Source: Comamonadaceae bacterium (GTDB taxonomy: Bacteria; Pseudomonadota; Gammaproteobacteria; Burkholderiales; Burkholderiaceae_C). Taken from it: DNA of 42,996 bases. Positions 16,568 through 24,215 of the stretch are shown here, in pieces; position 1 is the first letter of the stretch; every line of letters starts with the position of its first letter. The position numbers were made by a program, and so were the translations under genes. The notes beneath the pieces are model-generated. The model was not told where the DNA came from. It saw only the letters and a program-made list of their open reading frames with translations, and ran no database searches. Location: NCBI GenBank assembly GCA_947378785.1, contig CANCLK010000021.1, forward strand, positions 1-42,996, in the 5' to 3' direction.

Positions 16568-18123
16568 CGCACCTGACCGCAATAGCGTTCACAAAACGGG
16601 CAGCCGGTCATGGGCAGCCATGTGGGGATGTTGTAGTAGCGCTTGAAAATCGTCGCCAAAACACCATCGCGATAGGCCGGGAAGTTGAAGCCCTTCCCTT
16701 CGACCACATAAAACGACACGCCGCTTTGCACGAGGGGGCGAACATCGACCGATGTGAAGTAAGGCTGATAGTTGGCCAAGTCCGGCTTGGCCGCGTGGAT
16801 GATGCTGACAGTCTTGCCCTGGTACAGCGAGAAGTCGACCAGCATGTCGTCTTGCCGCGCATGGAAGCGACCCGGGCCAAACACCGGCACGTAACGACGC
16901 AATTCAAAACCGTAGATCGAGGCCGGCGTGTAGGCGTCTGCCATGAGCACGACACCCGGCGCGTCGACCTGCTTCAAGATGGCCTGCGCGTCGAAGCTGC
17001 GCACGATGCTGGGGTAGAGCGAGGATTTTTTCCAGTCGGCGGGTGAGCTGATGCCGATGCCGACCACCACCAGCACATGCAGCCCTGCAAAAACGGCCAA
17101 GCCGAGGGCGCAAGCTTTGAGACGTTCAGCCGGCAGGGCCAGCGCCAGCAGCGCAAAACCGAAGGGGTAAAACGACAGCACCCAGTGCAGGCCGATGACT
17201 TTTCTGAACGACAGCAGCGCGAAAAAAGCCAACGGCACCAACACCAAACAAGTTAGCAGCCGGTGCTGAACGGCGGTGCTGCGCAGCGCCTGCCGGTGCT
17301 TCCAGCCGAGCCAGACCGCCGCCGGGCTGGCGAGGTACAACATCATGCCGAGGTACATAAAGGGTTTGCGCAGCTCAAAGTGGTCGTCTTCGTTGCGGTT
17401 GAAGACGTTGAACATGATGTTCGACCAGCCGTGGTCCATATTCCAGGCGATGTTGATGGCGGGGCCGGGCAAGGCGCACAGCACCACCAACGCCAAGCCC
17501 TGCCAGCGGTCTCGCCGATAGAACGCGAAGTAGACCAAATACGTCAGCCCGAGCACCACGGAAAAGTACTTGGACAAAAAGGCGCAACCCAGAAAAACAC
17601 CTGACAGCGCGTAGAGGCCGCGCGCAGCAGCATCCAAGCGAGGGCGCAGTTCGGCGCGCAGCATGACGGCCACCGACAACATCGACCAGAACATCAGCGG
17701 CGTGTCGGTGGTGATGAGGACGTTGAGCCAGTTGATGGGGGCCAGCCAGAAGAACAGCACGGCCCAGCCAGCACGTTGTCCGGCCACCGGTTGCAGCGCC
17801 CAACCCAACACAGCGCCCAAGGCCAAAGGCAACACCACCACCGGCAGGCGTATGGCCCAGAGCGAGTCACCAAATACGGCGCGCATGAGGCCGATGAGCC
17901 AGCCGACCATGGGCGGGTGGTCGTAGTAGCCCCAGTCTTTGTAGACGCCCCACCAGTAGAAAAAAGCCTCGTCCCCGGTGACGGGGAAAACGACCGAAAT
18001 CCACAGCCGCAAGGCCAGCGAAGCCAGCCCGACGGCGAGTAGCCAGCGCATGAGTCCGCCTTGAAAATCTGGATCAGCTGGCGAAGGAAGGCCGGAAGGT
18101 GCGGCAGCGGGAGTGGGGTTCAT
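16555..18123 (-). CDS. GT39-like (PMT/ArnT-type) membrane glycosyltransferase
   Basis: A 522-residue GT-C protein with roughly a dozen predicted membrane helices. The first periplasmic loop has VFPVTGDEAFFYWW with the catalytic-type Asp-Glu, followed by WGYYDHPPMVGWLIGLM, a signature of ArnT/PMT_2 proteins. TTDTPLMFWSM and FLGCAFLSKYFSVVLGL follow, and a soluble C-terminal part ends the protein. Such enzymes transfer a sugar from a polyprenyl-phosphate donor to lipid A, protein or glycan on the periplasmic side. In this operon the donor could be supplied by the UbiA/HAD pair (inference). Confidence 0.88.
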   Translation of the reverse strand: MNPTPAAAPSGLPSPADPDFQGGLMRWLLAVGLASLALRLWISVVFPVTGDEAFFYWWGVYKDWGYYDHPPMVGWLIGLMRAVFGDSLWAIRLPVVVLPLALGAVLGWALQPVAGQRAGWAVLFFWLAPINWLNVLITTDTPLMFWSMLSVAVMLRAELRPRLDAAARGLYALSGVFLGCAFLSKYFSVVLGLTYLVYFAFYRRDRWQGLALVVLCALPGPAINIAWNMDHGWSNIMFNVFNRNEDDHFELRKPFMYLGMMLYLASPAAVWLGWKHRQALRSTAVQHRLLTCLVLVPLAFFALLSFRKVIGLHWVLSFYPFGFALLALALPAERLKACALGLAVFAGLHVLVVVGIGISSPADWKKSSLYPSIVRSFDAQAILKQVDAPGVVLMADAYTPASIYGFELRRYVPVFGPGRFHARQDDMLVDFSLYQGKTVSIIHAAKPDLANYQPYFTSVDVRPLVQSGVSFYVVEGKGFNFPAYRDGVLATIFKRYYNIPTWLPMTGCPFCERYCGQVRCPR

Positions 18124-18141
18124 GGATGAAGGTAAAAAAGC

Positions 18142-19122
18142 TTAAAAGCGGATGTCTTTGCGAATGGCCACACTGTAAAGCAGAGCCAACAAGCCGAGCG
18201 CCACGGCCAGCCAGAGCGTGAGCAAGCGCACCAGCACCGTCACCGCCACGGCCGTGCCGACGGCTGCGCCTTGCCCGACCAGCAACGCCACCAACACCGC
18301 TTCCGTTCCGCCAAGCCCGGCGGGCAAGGCAGACAGCGCGCCGCCGACCATAGCCAAGGCATAAAAGCCAGCAGCCAGCCATGTCGAGAGGTCCAAGCCG
18401 GCAGCGCGGCACAGCAGCGCCACCGCCACACCTTGTGCAGCCCAAGCCGAGAGAGTGAGCGCCAGCCAGCGCCATGGCTGATGGGCCAAGCAATGCCAGG
18501 CCTCATGGAGCCAAGTCAGACGCGCAGCCCAGCGGGTCTGGCGGGCGATGCGGCGCGCAATGACAAAAACTCCCCACGCGACCAATACACAGGCGGCCAG
18601 CAAGCCCGCGCTCCAGCCCCAAAAGCCAAGACCCCAAGTCGTCACACCCCAAGCGCTGTGCCACTGAAACCAACACAGCCAGCCCAGCGCGGGCAAGGCC
18701 ATGAGCAAGAGGCTGAGTAAATCGGCCAAGCGCTCAGCGCCAAAAATCGCCAGGCTTTGCGCCGTGCTCAGTGGTTGGCGCACCAGCCACAGGCCGCGCA
18801 CCGCCTCGCCCACATTGCCGGGTGTGGGCGTGAGCGCGTAGCCGGCGACGTAGAGGCGCAAGCCCTCCAGCACGCCAAGCGGTCGCTGGTAGTGCGCCAT
18901 CCAGCCGCGCCAGCGCAGGCCGCGCAGCAGGTAGTTCAGCAGGCACAGCGCTGCTGCTGCCAGCCCGGTGAGGGAGAACAAACCTTTCAGTGCCGCAGCA
19001 GGCGATGCCTCACCGAAAAAAGCCAGCGCAGCGGCGTAGGCTGTGGCGACCAGCCCCAGCACGAGCAAGAGTTTTTTAATGGACAGGCGCGGTGCCGGCT
19101 GTTCTGCCCGCGATGGGTTCAC
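18142..19122 (-). CDS. LPG-synthase-TM-domain membrane protein (flippase-like)
   Basis: A 326-residue protein from the GTG at 19120-19122, which overlaps the UbiA-gene stop by 4 nt. A longer frame exists but would lie inside that gene. It has about eight membrane helices and the LPG_synthase_TM/UPF0104 hallmarks: SLTGLAAAALCLLNYLLRGL with RWRGWMAHY, YALTPTPGNVGEAVRGLWLV, and SALPAGLGGTEAVLVALL. Related domains are found in MprF, where they move lipids across the membrane. Here it may flip a lipid-linked sugar made by its neighbours. A 19-bp gap separates it from the GT39-like gene. Confidence 0.85.
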   Translation of the reverse strand: MNPSRAEQPAPRLSIKKLLLVLGLVATAYAAALAFFGEASPAAALKGLFSLTGLAAAALCLLNYLLRGLRWRGWMAHYQRPLGVLEGLRLYVAGYALTPTPGNVGEAVRGLWLVRQPLSTAQSLAIFGAERLADLLSLLLMALPALGWLCWFQWHSAWGVTTWGLGFWGWSAGLLAACVLVAWGVFVIARRIARQTRWAARLTWLHEAWHCLAHQPWRWLALTLSAWAAQGVAVALLCRAAGLDLSTWLAAGFYALAMVGGALSALPAGLGGTEAVLVALLVGQGAAVGTAVAVTVLVRLLTLWLAVALGLLALLYSVAIRKDIRF

Positions 19123-19973
19123 CAGATGAACCCAAAAAATACCAGCAGCCAAGCCACGCCGGCAGCCAAGGTCCAAGGGTCGCGTATCAAATCACGCGCA
19201 ACGTCTTCACCTTTGCCGCGGTGCACTTGGTAGGCGTAACGCAGCAAGCCGAAGATGACGAAGGGGACGGTGTAAATCAGGCGTTCACCGTGCATGCCCT
19301 GCGCCTCCGGGCTGGTGGCAAACAAACTGTAGGTGATGATGGTGGCGGTCATGGTGACGGCCATGAAGCTGTCGAGCAACGCCGGCGGGTAATCCGCCAA
19401 GACGGCGCGCTGGCTGGCTACGTCATGAAAGGTCTCAGCCTTGCGTTTGGAGAAGCCCAGAAACAAGGCCACGAACAAGCCCGTGAGGAGCAGCCAGCGC
19501 GATGGCGCAATGCCCACTGCCAGCGTGCCGGCGAGCAGGCGGATCATGAAGCCCGAGGCGATAACGCCAACGTCGACCACGGGCACCCGTTTGAGTCGCA
19601 ATGAGTAAGCCACATTGAGCGCGATGTACAGGGCTAGCAGTGTCAGGAGGGTCTTGTTACTGGCCGCCAGCCAGACGCCAGCAGCCAGCAACGTCAGCCC
19701 CAAGATGGCGGCTTGCGGCAGCGTGACCTGCCCACTGGCGAGTGGGCGAAAGCGCTTGCTTGGATGCTCGACATCGGCATGGCGATCGAGCCAGTCGTTG
19801 ACGACATAGACCATGCTGGAAATGCAGCAAAACGCTGCGAACGCGATCAGCACTTGGTGAATGACCGCAGGGTTGCGCCAGTTTTCACTGAAGAGCAGGC
19901 CAGCAAAAACGAAAACGTTTTTGAGCCACTGGTGAGGGCGCATTAACTTGAAAAGGCCGAGCATGGAGAACAT
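19119..19973 (-). CDS. UbiA-family prenyltransferase, decaprenyl-phosphate phosphoribosyltransferase-like
   Basis: A 284-residue protein with eight to nine membrane helices. It begins LGLFKLMRPHQWLKNVFVFA and carries the first Asp-rich motif NDWLDRHADVEHPSKRFRPL with ASGQV. The motif spacing and the HPSKRFRP segment match the DPPR-synthase branch (mycobacterial Rv3806c type), which attaches phosphoribose from PRPP to polyprenyl phosphate, rather than the quinone-pathway UbiA. A second motif region lies around VPVVDVGVIASGFMIRLLAG. It is the first gene of the four-gene operon. Whether the product is used for arabinose, ribose or another pentose is unknown; DprE1/DprE2-like epimerase genes are not seen in the window. 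Confidence 0.85.
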   Translation of the reverse strand: MFSMLGLFKLMRPHQWLKNVFVFAGLLFSENWRNPAVIHQVLIAFAAFCCISSMVYVVNDWLDRHADVEHPSKRFRPLASGQVTLPQAAILGLTLLAAGVWLAASNKTLLTLLALYIALNVAYSLRLKRVPVVDVGVIASGFMIRLLAGTLAVGIAPSRWLLLTGLFVALFLGFSKRKAETFHDVASQRAVLADYPPALLDSFMAVTMTATIITYSLFATSPEAQGMHGERLIYTVPFVIFGLLRYAYQVHRGKGEDVARDLIRDPWTLAAGVAWLLVFFGFIW

Positions 19974-20037
19974 GGTGGATGGGCGGGCAGGTGGGGTTTG
20001 GATTCTGAGGTCTGAAAGAGCATAACTGACGGGCTAT

Positions 20038-20160
20038 TTCCGTCTCTGCGAGCGTAGCGCGGCAGTCACGGGCTATTTCCGTCGCTGCGAGCGTAGCGCG
20101 GCAGTCCATGACGACGGATTCGGGCTCCTAGACTGCCGCGCTGCGCTCGCAGCGACGGAA
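20038..20160. repeat. Triple cluster of the palindromic repeat
   Basis: Two near-identical direct copies (20038-20067 and 20077-20106, TTCCGTCnCTGCGAGCGTAG then CGCGGCAGTC) are joined by an ACGGGCTA spacer, and an inverted copy (20131-20160) follows. The second and third can form a long hairpin. The gap 19974-20236 holds these repeats and nothing else I can recognise, apart from upstream sequence for the divergent UbiA and VOC genes. Confidence 0.85.
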
Positions 20161-20236
20161 TTTCGAGCGTGCCGTTCAAGGTCCGCGTGCGGTGTAATAC
20201 CGAATTCGACAAACTCTCAAGCAAAGATTTTCCCGC

Positions 20237-20629
20237 ATGATTGACCATCTCGACCACCTTGTATTGACCACCCACAATGAAACCGCCTGCGTTGACTTTT
20301 ACACGCGGGTCATGGGCATGACGCTGGAAAGTTTTGTCGGGGGAACGCCGCCCGTGACGCGGCAAGCCTTCAAGTTTGGGCAGCAAAAAATCAACCTGCA
20401 TGTCAAAGGTTCAGAGTTTGAGCCGAAGGCGCATTTGCCTGTGCCGGGGGCTCTGGACCTGTGCTTTATCGCCAGCGTGCCGCTGCAGCAGGTCATCGAC
20501 AAACTGCAGCGCGAAAGCTGGCCGATCATTGAAGGCCCGGTCTTGCGCACGGGTGCGACCTGCAAAATCCGTTCGGTGTATGTGCGTGACCCGGACCTGA
20601 ACCTGATCGAGATTTCGGATCGGGTCTGA
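20237..20629 (+). CDS. VOC-family (glyoxalase/bleomycin-resistance fold) protein
   Basis: A 130-residue single VOC domain: MIDHLDHLVLTTHNETACVD with FYTRVMGM, then FKFGQQKINLHVKG, LDLCFIASVP, and the C-terminal SVYVRDPDLNLIEISDRV. The N-terminal His, the His of NLHV and the Glu of IEIS would be metal ligands. Members range from lyases to dioxygenases, so no substrate is assigned. It stands alone, 67 bp ahead of the PHA-region gene. Confidence 0.85.
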   Translation: MIDHLDHLVLTTHNETACVDFYTRVMGMTLESFVGGTPPVTRQAFKFGQQKINLHVKGSEFEPKAHLPVPGALDLCFIASVPLQQVIDKLQRESWPIIEGPVLRTGATCKIRSVYVRDPDLNLIEISDRV

Positions 20630-20696
20630 CAAAATACGGGCTTAGCCGCAATCCGCAGCACCCCGCACAGACCGAGCGACAGGAAAAGACATCAAG

Positions 20697-21017
20697 ATGG
20701 CCGATATTCATATTGAACGCGAGCACTGCATGAACTTGGCTGACGCGCGTAAAGCCGCCGCTCTGTGGGTGCAGCAGGCCGAAGCAAAGTTCGACATGCG
20801 CTGCACCTACGAGGATGGGGTGGAGAGCGACCATGTGACTTTCACGCGCTCAGGGGTGAGCGGCACGCTGAAGGTCAACCAAGATAAGTTTGAAATCGAT
20901 GCGCACTTGGGCTTTTTGCTGGGTGCGTTCAAGGACCGGATTGAAAGTGAAATCCTGAAAAACATCGACACGCTGCTGGCGCAGCCAGCGCACTCAAGCG
21001 TTGACGAAGCGCTGTGA
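20697..21017 (+). CDS. Polyhydroxyalkanoic-acid-system family protein
   Basis: A 106-residue protein matching the PHA granule-region family: [60 protein letters not shown] and [18 protein letters not shown]. Family members are found near PHA synthesis genes and may associate with granules, but the mechanism is not established. Its last 24 bp overlap the convergent coaX gene. Confidence 0.85.
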   Translation: MADIHIEREHCMNLADARKAAALWVQQAEAKFDMRCTYEDGVESDHVTFTRSGVSGTLKVNQDKFEIDAHLGFLLGAFKDRIESEILKNIDTLLAQPAHSSVDEAL

Positions 21018-21764
21018 GGCGATTTCCAGAAGACCGTCAAAAATAAGACTGTCGACCAGCTCAAATTTCACTGACAGGCTGGGGGCCATCTTCCAGCCGG
21101 CACCACCGGTCATGATGCAAACGGGCTCTTCGCCGCAATGCCGCGTGACGTTGTCAACCATGCGCTGCACGGCGCCGGCAATGGCAAAGGTGCCGCCGCT
21201 GGTGAGTGCGTCGCTGGTGTTGGTGGGGAAGTCGATCACGTCACCGGTGGGCACATGCAAACCAGCGGTGCCCGACTCCAGTGCCCGCAGCATGATGCCG
21301 TGGCCGGGCAGAATAATGCCGCCCAAAAAATGGCCGTGGGTGTCGAGCGCTTCTACCGTGACAGCGGTACCGACCATGACCACGACGCAGGGCTTTTGAA
21401 TACCGCGCGCCAGCAACCGGTGCCGCGCGCCGATCATGGCCACCCAGCGGTCAGCACCTAGCCGGGCCGGGTGCTCATAACCGTTGCGGACGCCACATTC
21501 CTGCGCCGTTGAGACGACCCAGCGAGGAACCGCATCCCAGTGCTCCATTTGCTCGGCCACACGGCCTTTGATGGCGTCAGCGGCCACAACACAGCCCAAA
21601 ATGTAGTCGGGTGGCGGGAGGTTCTTGAACTCTTGCTCGGCGAGCTTGTCAATGTTTTCCAAAAACACGGCACCGTGCGCCAACAAACGCGCACCCGACA
21701 CGGGTGCCTCGTAATAAGCCCACTTCAGGCGGGTGTTCCCCACATCAATCGCTAAAAAAGTCAT
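20994..21764 (-). CDS. coaX: Type III pantothenate kinase
   Basis: A 256-residue CoaX, catalysing ATP-dependent phosphorylation of pantothenate, the first step of coenzyme A synthesis. Motifs are [17 protein letters not shown] (phosphate binding), [28 protein letters not shown] and [15 protein letters not shown]. Betaproteobacteria commonly use this type instead of CoaA. Its 3' end overlaps the convergent PHA-region gene by 24 bp, and it lies 21 bp after the rhodanese gene on the same strand. Confidence 0.95.
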   Translation of the reverse strand: MTFLAIDVGNTRLKWAYYEAPVSGARLLAHGAVFLENIDKLAEQEFKNLPPPDYILGCVVAADAIKGRVAEQMEHWDAVPRWVVSTAQECGVRNGYEHPARLGADRWVAMIGARHRLLARGIQKPCVVVMVGTAVTVEALDTHGHFLGGIILPGHGIMLRALESGTAGLHVPTGDVIDFPTNTSDALTSGGTFAIAGAVQRMVDNVTRHCGEEPVCIMTGGAGWKMAPSLSVKFELVDSLIFDGLLEIASQRFVNA

Positions 21765-21785
21765 TGGGCAGGATTATGAACACTT

Positions 21786-22211
21786 TCAATTCTGCCGCCA
21801 CGGCAAACCCCGCTGACGCCAGCCTCCACGCAAACCGCGGTGGCCTTCGGCATCCGCGTCGCCTTCAAAGCCTTCCAGAATGTTGTAGGCCTCCAGCCCC
21901 AGCTCGGTTGCGCGTTTGGCAGCGGCGATAGAACGAACGCCGCTGCGGCACAGCAATACGGCTTTTTGCCCGGCAGACACTGCGGCTTGGATAGCGGCGT
22001 CGAAGCTCGGGTTCATGGCCATGCCAGGCCACTGCTTCCAGGCCAGTGGCACGGCACCGGGGACAAAGCCGACCCACTCACGCTCTGCATCGCTGCGCAC
22101 GTCGACCAAGACCGCTTCACCCGACTGGACCCAGCGCCAAGCGAGTTCGGGCGAGACGTCGCCAGCGTAGCCAGTGGCCGGAAGTGCAGTTGAGGTGTTG
22201 TGGAAGTTCAT
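21786..22211 (-). CDS. Single-domain rhodanese-like sulfurtransferase
   Basis: A 141-residue rhodanese domain: DVSPELAWRWVQSGEAVLVD with VRSDAEREWVGFVPGAVPL, then the active loop LLCRSGVRS with the catalytic cysteine near residue 88, and YNILEGFEGD. No signal peptide is evident, so it is probably cytoplasmic. The six-residue active loop fits sulfur-transfer rather than phosphatase members. It is divergent from the first TRAP operon. Confidence 0.9.
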   Translation of the reverse strand: MNFHNTSTALPATGYAGDVSPELAWRWVQSGEAVLVDVRSDAEREWVGFVPGAVPLAWKQWPGMAMNPSFDAAIQAAVSAGQKAVLLCRSGVRSIAAAKRATELGLEAYNILEGFEGDADAEGHRGLRGGWRQRGLPWRQN

Positions 22212-22284
22212 GGCGAGACATTTTGCCGAATGGATGAGATCACAACAGCTTTGTCAAAAATAAACCTAATGAGTGAGCCTTAAT

Positions 22285-22299
22285 CAGTAAAAACCCTCT
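22285..22299 (+). promoter_or_regulatory. Motif shared upstream of both TRAP operons (copy 1)
   Basis: CAGTAAAAACCCTCT, 74 bp before the first dctP-like start, matches CAGTGAAAACCCTCT upstream of the second operon at 14 of 15 bases. The surrounding sequence has diverged, apart from the AACCGGAGA ribosome-site region. It could be a regulator site kept in both copies or a remnant of the duplication. Confidence 0.4.
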
Positions 22300-22372
22300 T
22301 TTTAATTACTTAATACAAGGAGACCATCTACAAACAATCACTTAATTACTATTTATAACCGGAGAAAAATGA

Positions 22373-23497
22373 ATGACTGAACACAAAAGCCCTCGCCGTC
22401 GCGGCATCCTCAAAGGTGCGGCCATTGCGGCTGGCGCAGGTGCCATGGCCGCCCCCATGCTGGCCACCGCACAAACCACCACCACTTTGCGCTTTCAAAG
22501 CACTTGGCCAGCCAAAGACATCTTTCATGAGTACGCCACCGACTTTGCCAAAAAAGTCAACGACATGGCCAGCGGAAAACTCAAAATAGAAGTGCTGCCA
22601 GCCGGTGCAGTCGTCCCGGCATTTCAGCTGCTGGACGCCGTCAGCAAAGGCACGCTCGACGGTGGTCATGGCGTGATCGCCTACTGGTACGGCAAAAACA
22701 CGGCCCTGGCGCTGTGGGGCTCCGGCCCGGCTTTTGGCATGGATGCCAACATGGTGCTGGCTTGGCACAACTACGGCGGCGGCAAAGCCCTGGTCGACGA
22801 AATCTACAAGAGCTTGAACCTTGACGTGGTGTCTTACCTTTACGGCCCGATGCCAACACAACCCCTGGGCTGGTTCAAAAAACCGGTGGCCAGAGTTGAA
22901 GACATGAAGGGCCTGAAGTTCCGCACCGTTGGCTTGGCGGTCGACATCTTCACTGAATTGGGCACCGCAGTGAATCCCCTTCCCGGCGGTGAAATTGTCC
23001 CGGCCCTAGACCGCGGCCTGATTGACGCAGCAGAGTTCAACAACGCCTCCAGCGACCGCGTTCTAGGCTTTCCTGACGTTGCCAAAAACTGCATGTTGCA
23101 AAGCTTTCACCAGAGCGGTGAGCAGTTTGAAATTCTGTTCAACCGGGCCAAGCTGACAGGCTTGCCGACTGAATTGAAATCCATCATCGATTACGCGGTG
23201 CAAGCGGCCAGCGCAGACATGAGCTGGAAAGCCATTCAACGCAATTCTGAAGACTACATTGCACTGAAAAAACAAGGCATCAATTTCTACAAAACGCCAG
23301 ACGCCGTGTTGCGCGCCCAGCTTGTCGCTTGGGACAAAACGATTGCCAAAAAATCGGCAGAAAACCCCATGTTCAAGAAGGTTCTGGCATCGCAGAAAGC
23401 CTTTGCAGAGCGTGCCGGCCAATGGCAAAACGATTACTCCGTCGATTTCAAAATGGCCTTCAACCACTACTTCGGCAGAAACGCTAAAAAAGCCTGA
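22373..23497 (+). CDS. TRAP transporter substrate-binding protein, copy 1 (FcbT1/DctP-like)
   Basis: The 374-residue periplasmic binding protein has a Tat-type signal (SPRRRGILKGAAIAAGAGAM with cleavage near ATA-QT). It continues TTLRFQSTWPAKDIFHEYA, the conserved GPMPTQPLGWFKKPV and RTVGLAVDIFTELG segments, and NPLPGGEIVPALDRGLIDAA with EFNNAS. These fit the large DctP branch called mannitol/chloroaromatic or alpha-keto-acid type (FcbT1/TakP-like). The ligand is probably a carboxylate, but this cannot be fixed from sequence. GGAG lies 8 nt ahead. A strong terminator follows, then the Q and M genes. It is very similar to the copy at 26355. Confidence 0.93.
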   Translation: MTEHKSPRRRGILKGAAIAAGAGAMAAPMLATAQTTTTLRFQSTWPAKDIFHEYATDFAKKVNDMASGKLKIEVLPAGAVVPAFQLLDAVSKGTLDGGHGVIAYWYGKNTALALWGSGPAFGMDANMVLAWHNYGGGKALVDEIYKSLNLDVVSYLYGPMPTQPLGWFKKPVARVEDMKGLKFRTVGLAVDIFTELGTAVNPLPGGEIVPALDRGLIDAAEFNNASSDRVLGFPDVAKNCMLQSFHQSGEQFEILFNRAKLTGLPTELKSIIDYAVQAASADMSWKAIQRNSEDYIALKKQGINFYKTPDAVLRAQLVAWDKTIAKKSAENPMFKKVLASQKAFAERAGQWQNDYSVDFKMAFNHYFGRNAKKA

Positions 23498-23523
23498 GTG
23501 AGCCGTTGAAACCACAGTGAACC

Positions 23524-23561
23524 CCAAGGGGGCGCCAATCCGGTGCCCCCTTGGTTTTTTT
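23524..23561 (+). terminator. Intrinsic terminator between dctP-like and dctQ-like genes, copy 1
   Basis: CCAAGGGGGCGCC (23524-23536) pairs with GGTGCCCCCTTGG (23542-23554) over 13 bp with one G-T pair and a 5-nt loop, followed by seven T (23555-23561). It is a textbook terminator inside an operon, so it should give more binding protein than membrane subunits. Confidence 0.9.
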
Positions 23562-23594
23562 GTCAGCAGATCGCCCGGTATGTCAGGAGCTTCA

Positions 23595-24215
23595 ATGCAA
23601 TCATTTTTGTTGGGTGTGGATCGCTTTTCCACATGGATCGGCAAGGCCTTTGCGTGGAGCGTGGTCGCGCTGACACTGCTGATCGCGTGGGAAGTTTTTT
23701 GCCGCTATGTGCTGAACCGTCCGCATGCGTGGGTGCTTGATGCGCAGATCATGCTGTACGGCACACTTTTCATGACCGCCGGGGCTTACACCTTGAGCAA
23801 AAATGGCCACGTCCGAGGCGATGTGCTTTACGGCTTCCTGCAGCCCCGCACGCAAGCGGTGATTGACCTGACGCTGTACCTGGTGTTCTTTCTGCCCGGT
23901 GTGTTTGCACTGACTTGGGCCGGCTGGGTGTACTTCAATGAATCGCTAGCCATCAATGAGCAGACCTTTTCTGCCGATGCGCTACCGCTCTACCCTTTCA
24001 AATTCATCATCCCGCTGGCCGGCGCTCTGCTGCTGCTGCAAGGCGTGGTTGAAATCATCCGTTGTATTTTGTGTTTGCAAACGGGGCTCTGGGGTCCACG
24101 CGATGGCGACGTAGAAGAAGTCGACGTTGAAAAACTCAAGGCCATGGTGCATGTCAAAGACGAAGACATGGCCGCTCTTGAGCGGGACCTCTTGCTCCAG
24201 GGAGAGCGCAAATGA
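23595..24215 (+). CDS. TRAP transporter small permease, copy 1 (DctQ-like)
   Basis: The product has 206 residues from the ATG at 23595, which has CAGGAGC just upstream; longer frames would reach back into the terminator. It has four predicted membrane helices: ASVVALTLLIAWEVF-like first helix (read as WSVVALTLLIAWEVFCRY), AQIMLYGTLFMTAGAYTLS, LTLYLVFFLPGVFALTWAG and FIIPLAGALLLLQGVVEII. The conserved FCRYVLNRPHAWV and NGHVRGDVLY segments are present. A charged C-terminal tail follows. Its stop overlaps the M gene (ATGA). Confidence 0.92.
   Translation: MQSFLLGVDRFSTWIGKAFAWSVVALTLLIAWEVFCRYVLNRPHAWVLDAQIMLYGTLFMTAGAYTLSKNGHVRGDVLYGFLQPRTQAVIDLTLYLVFFLPGVFALTWAGWVYFNESLAINEQTFSADALPLYPFKFIIPLAGALLLLQGVVEIIRCILCLQTGLWGPRDGDVEEVDVEKLKAMVHVKDEDMAALERDLLLQGERK

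Noticed and set aside
22369..22380. ATG at 22369 as start of the first TRAP binding protein
   Set aside because: That frame stops after three codons; the ATG at 22373 gives the Tat signal and the full protein.
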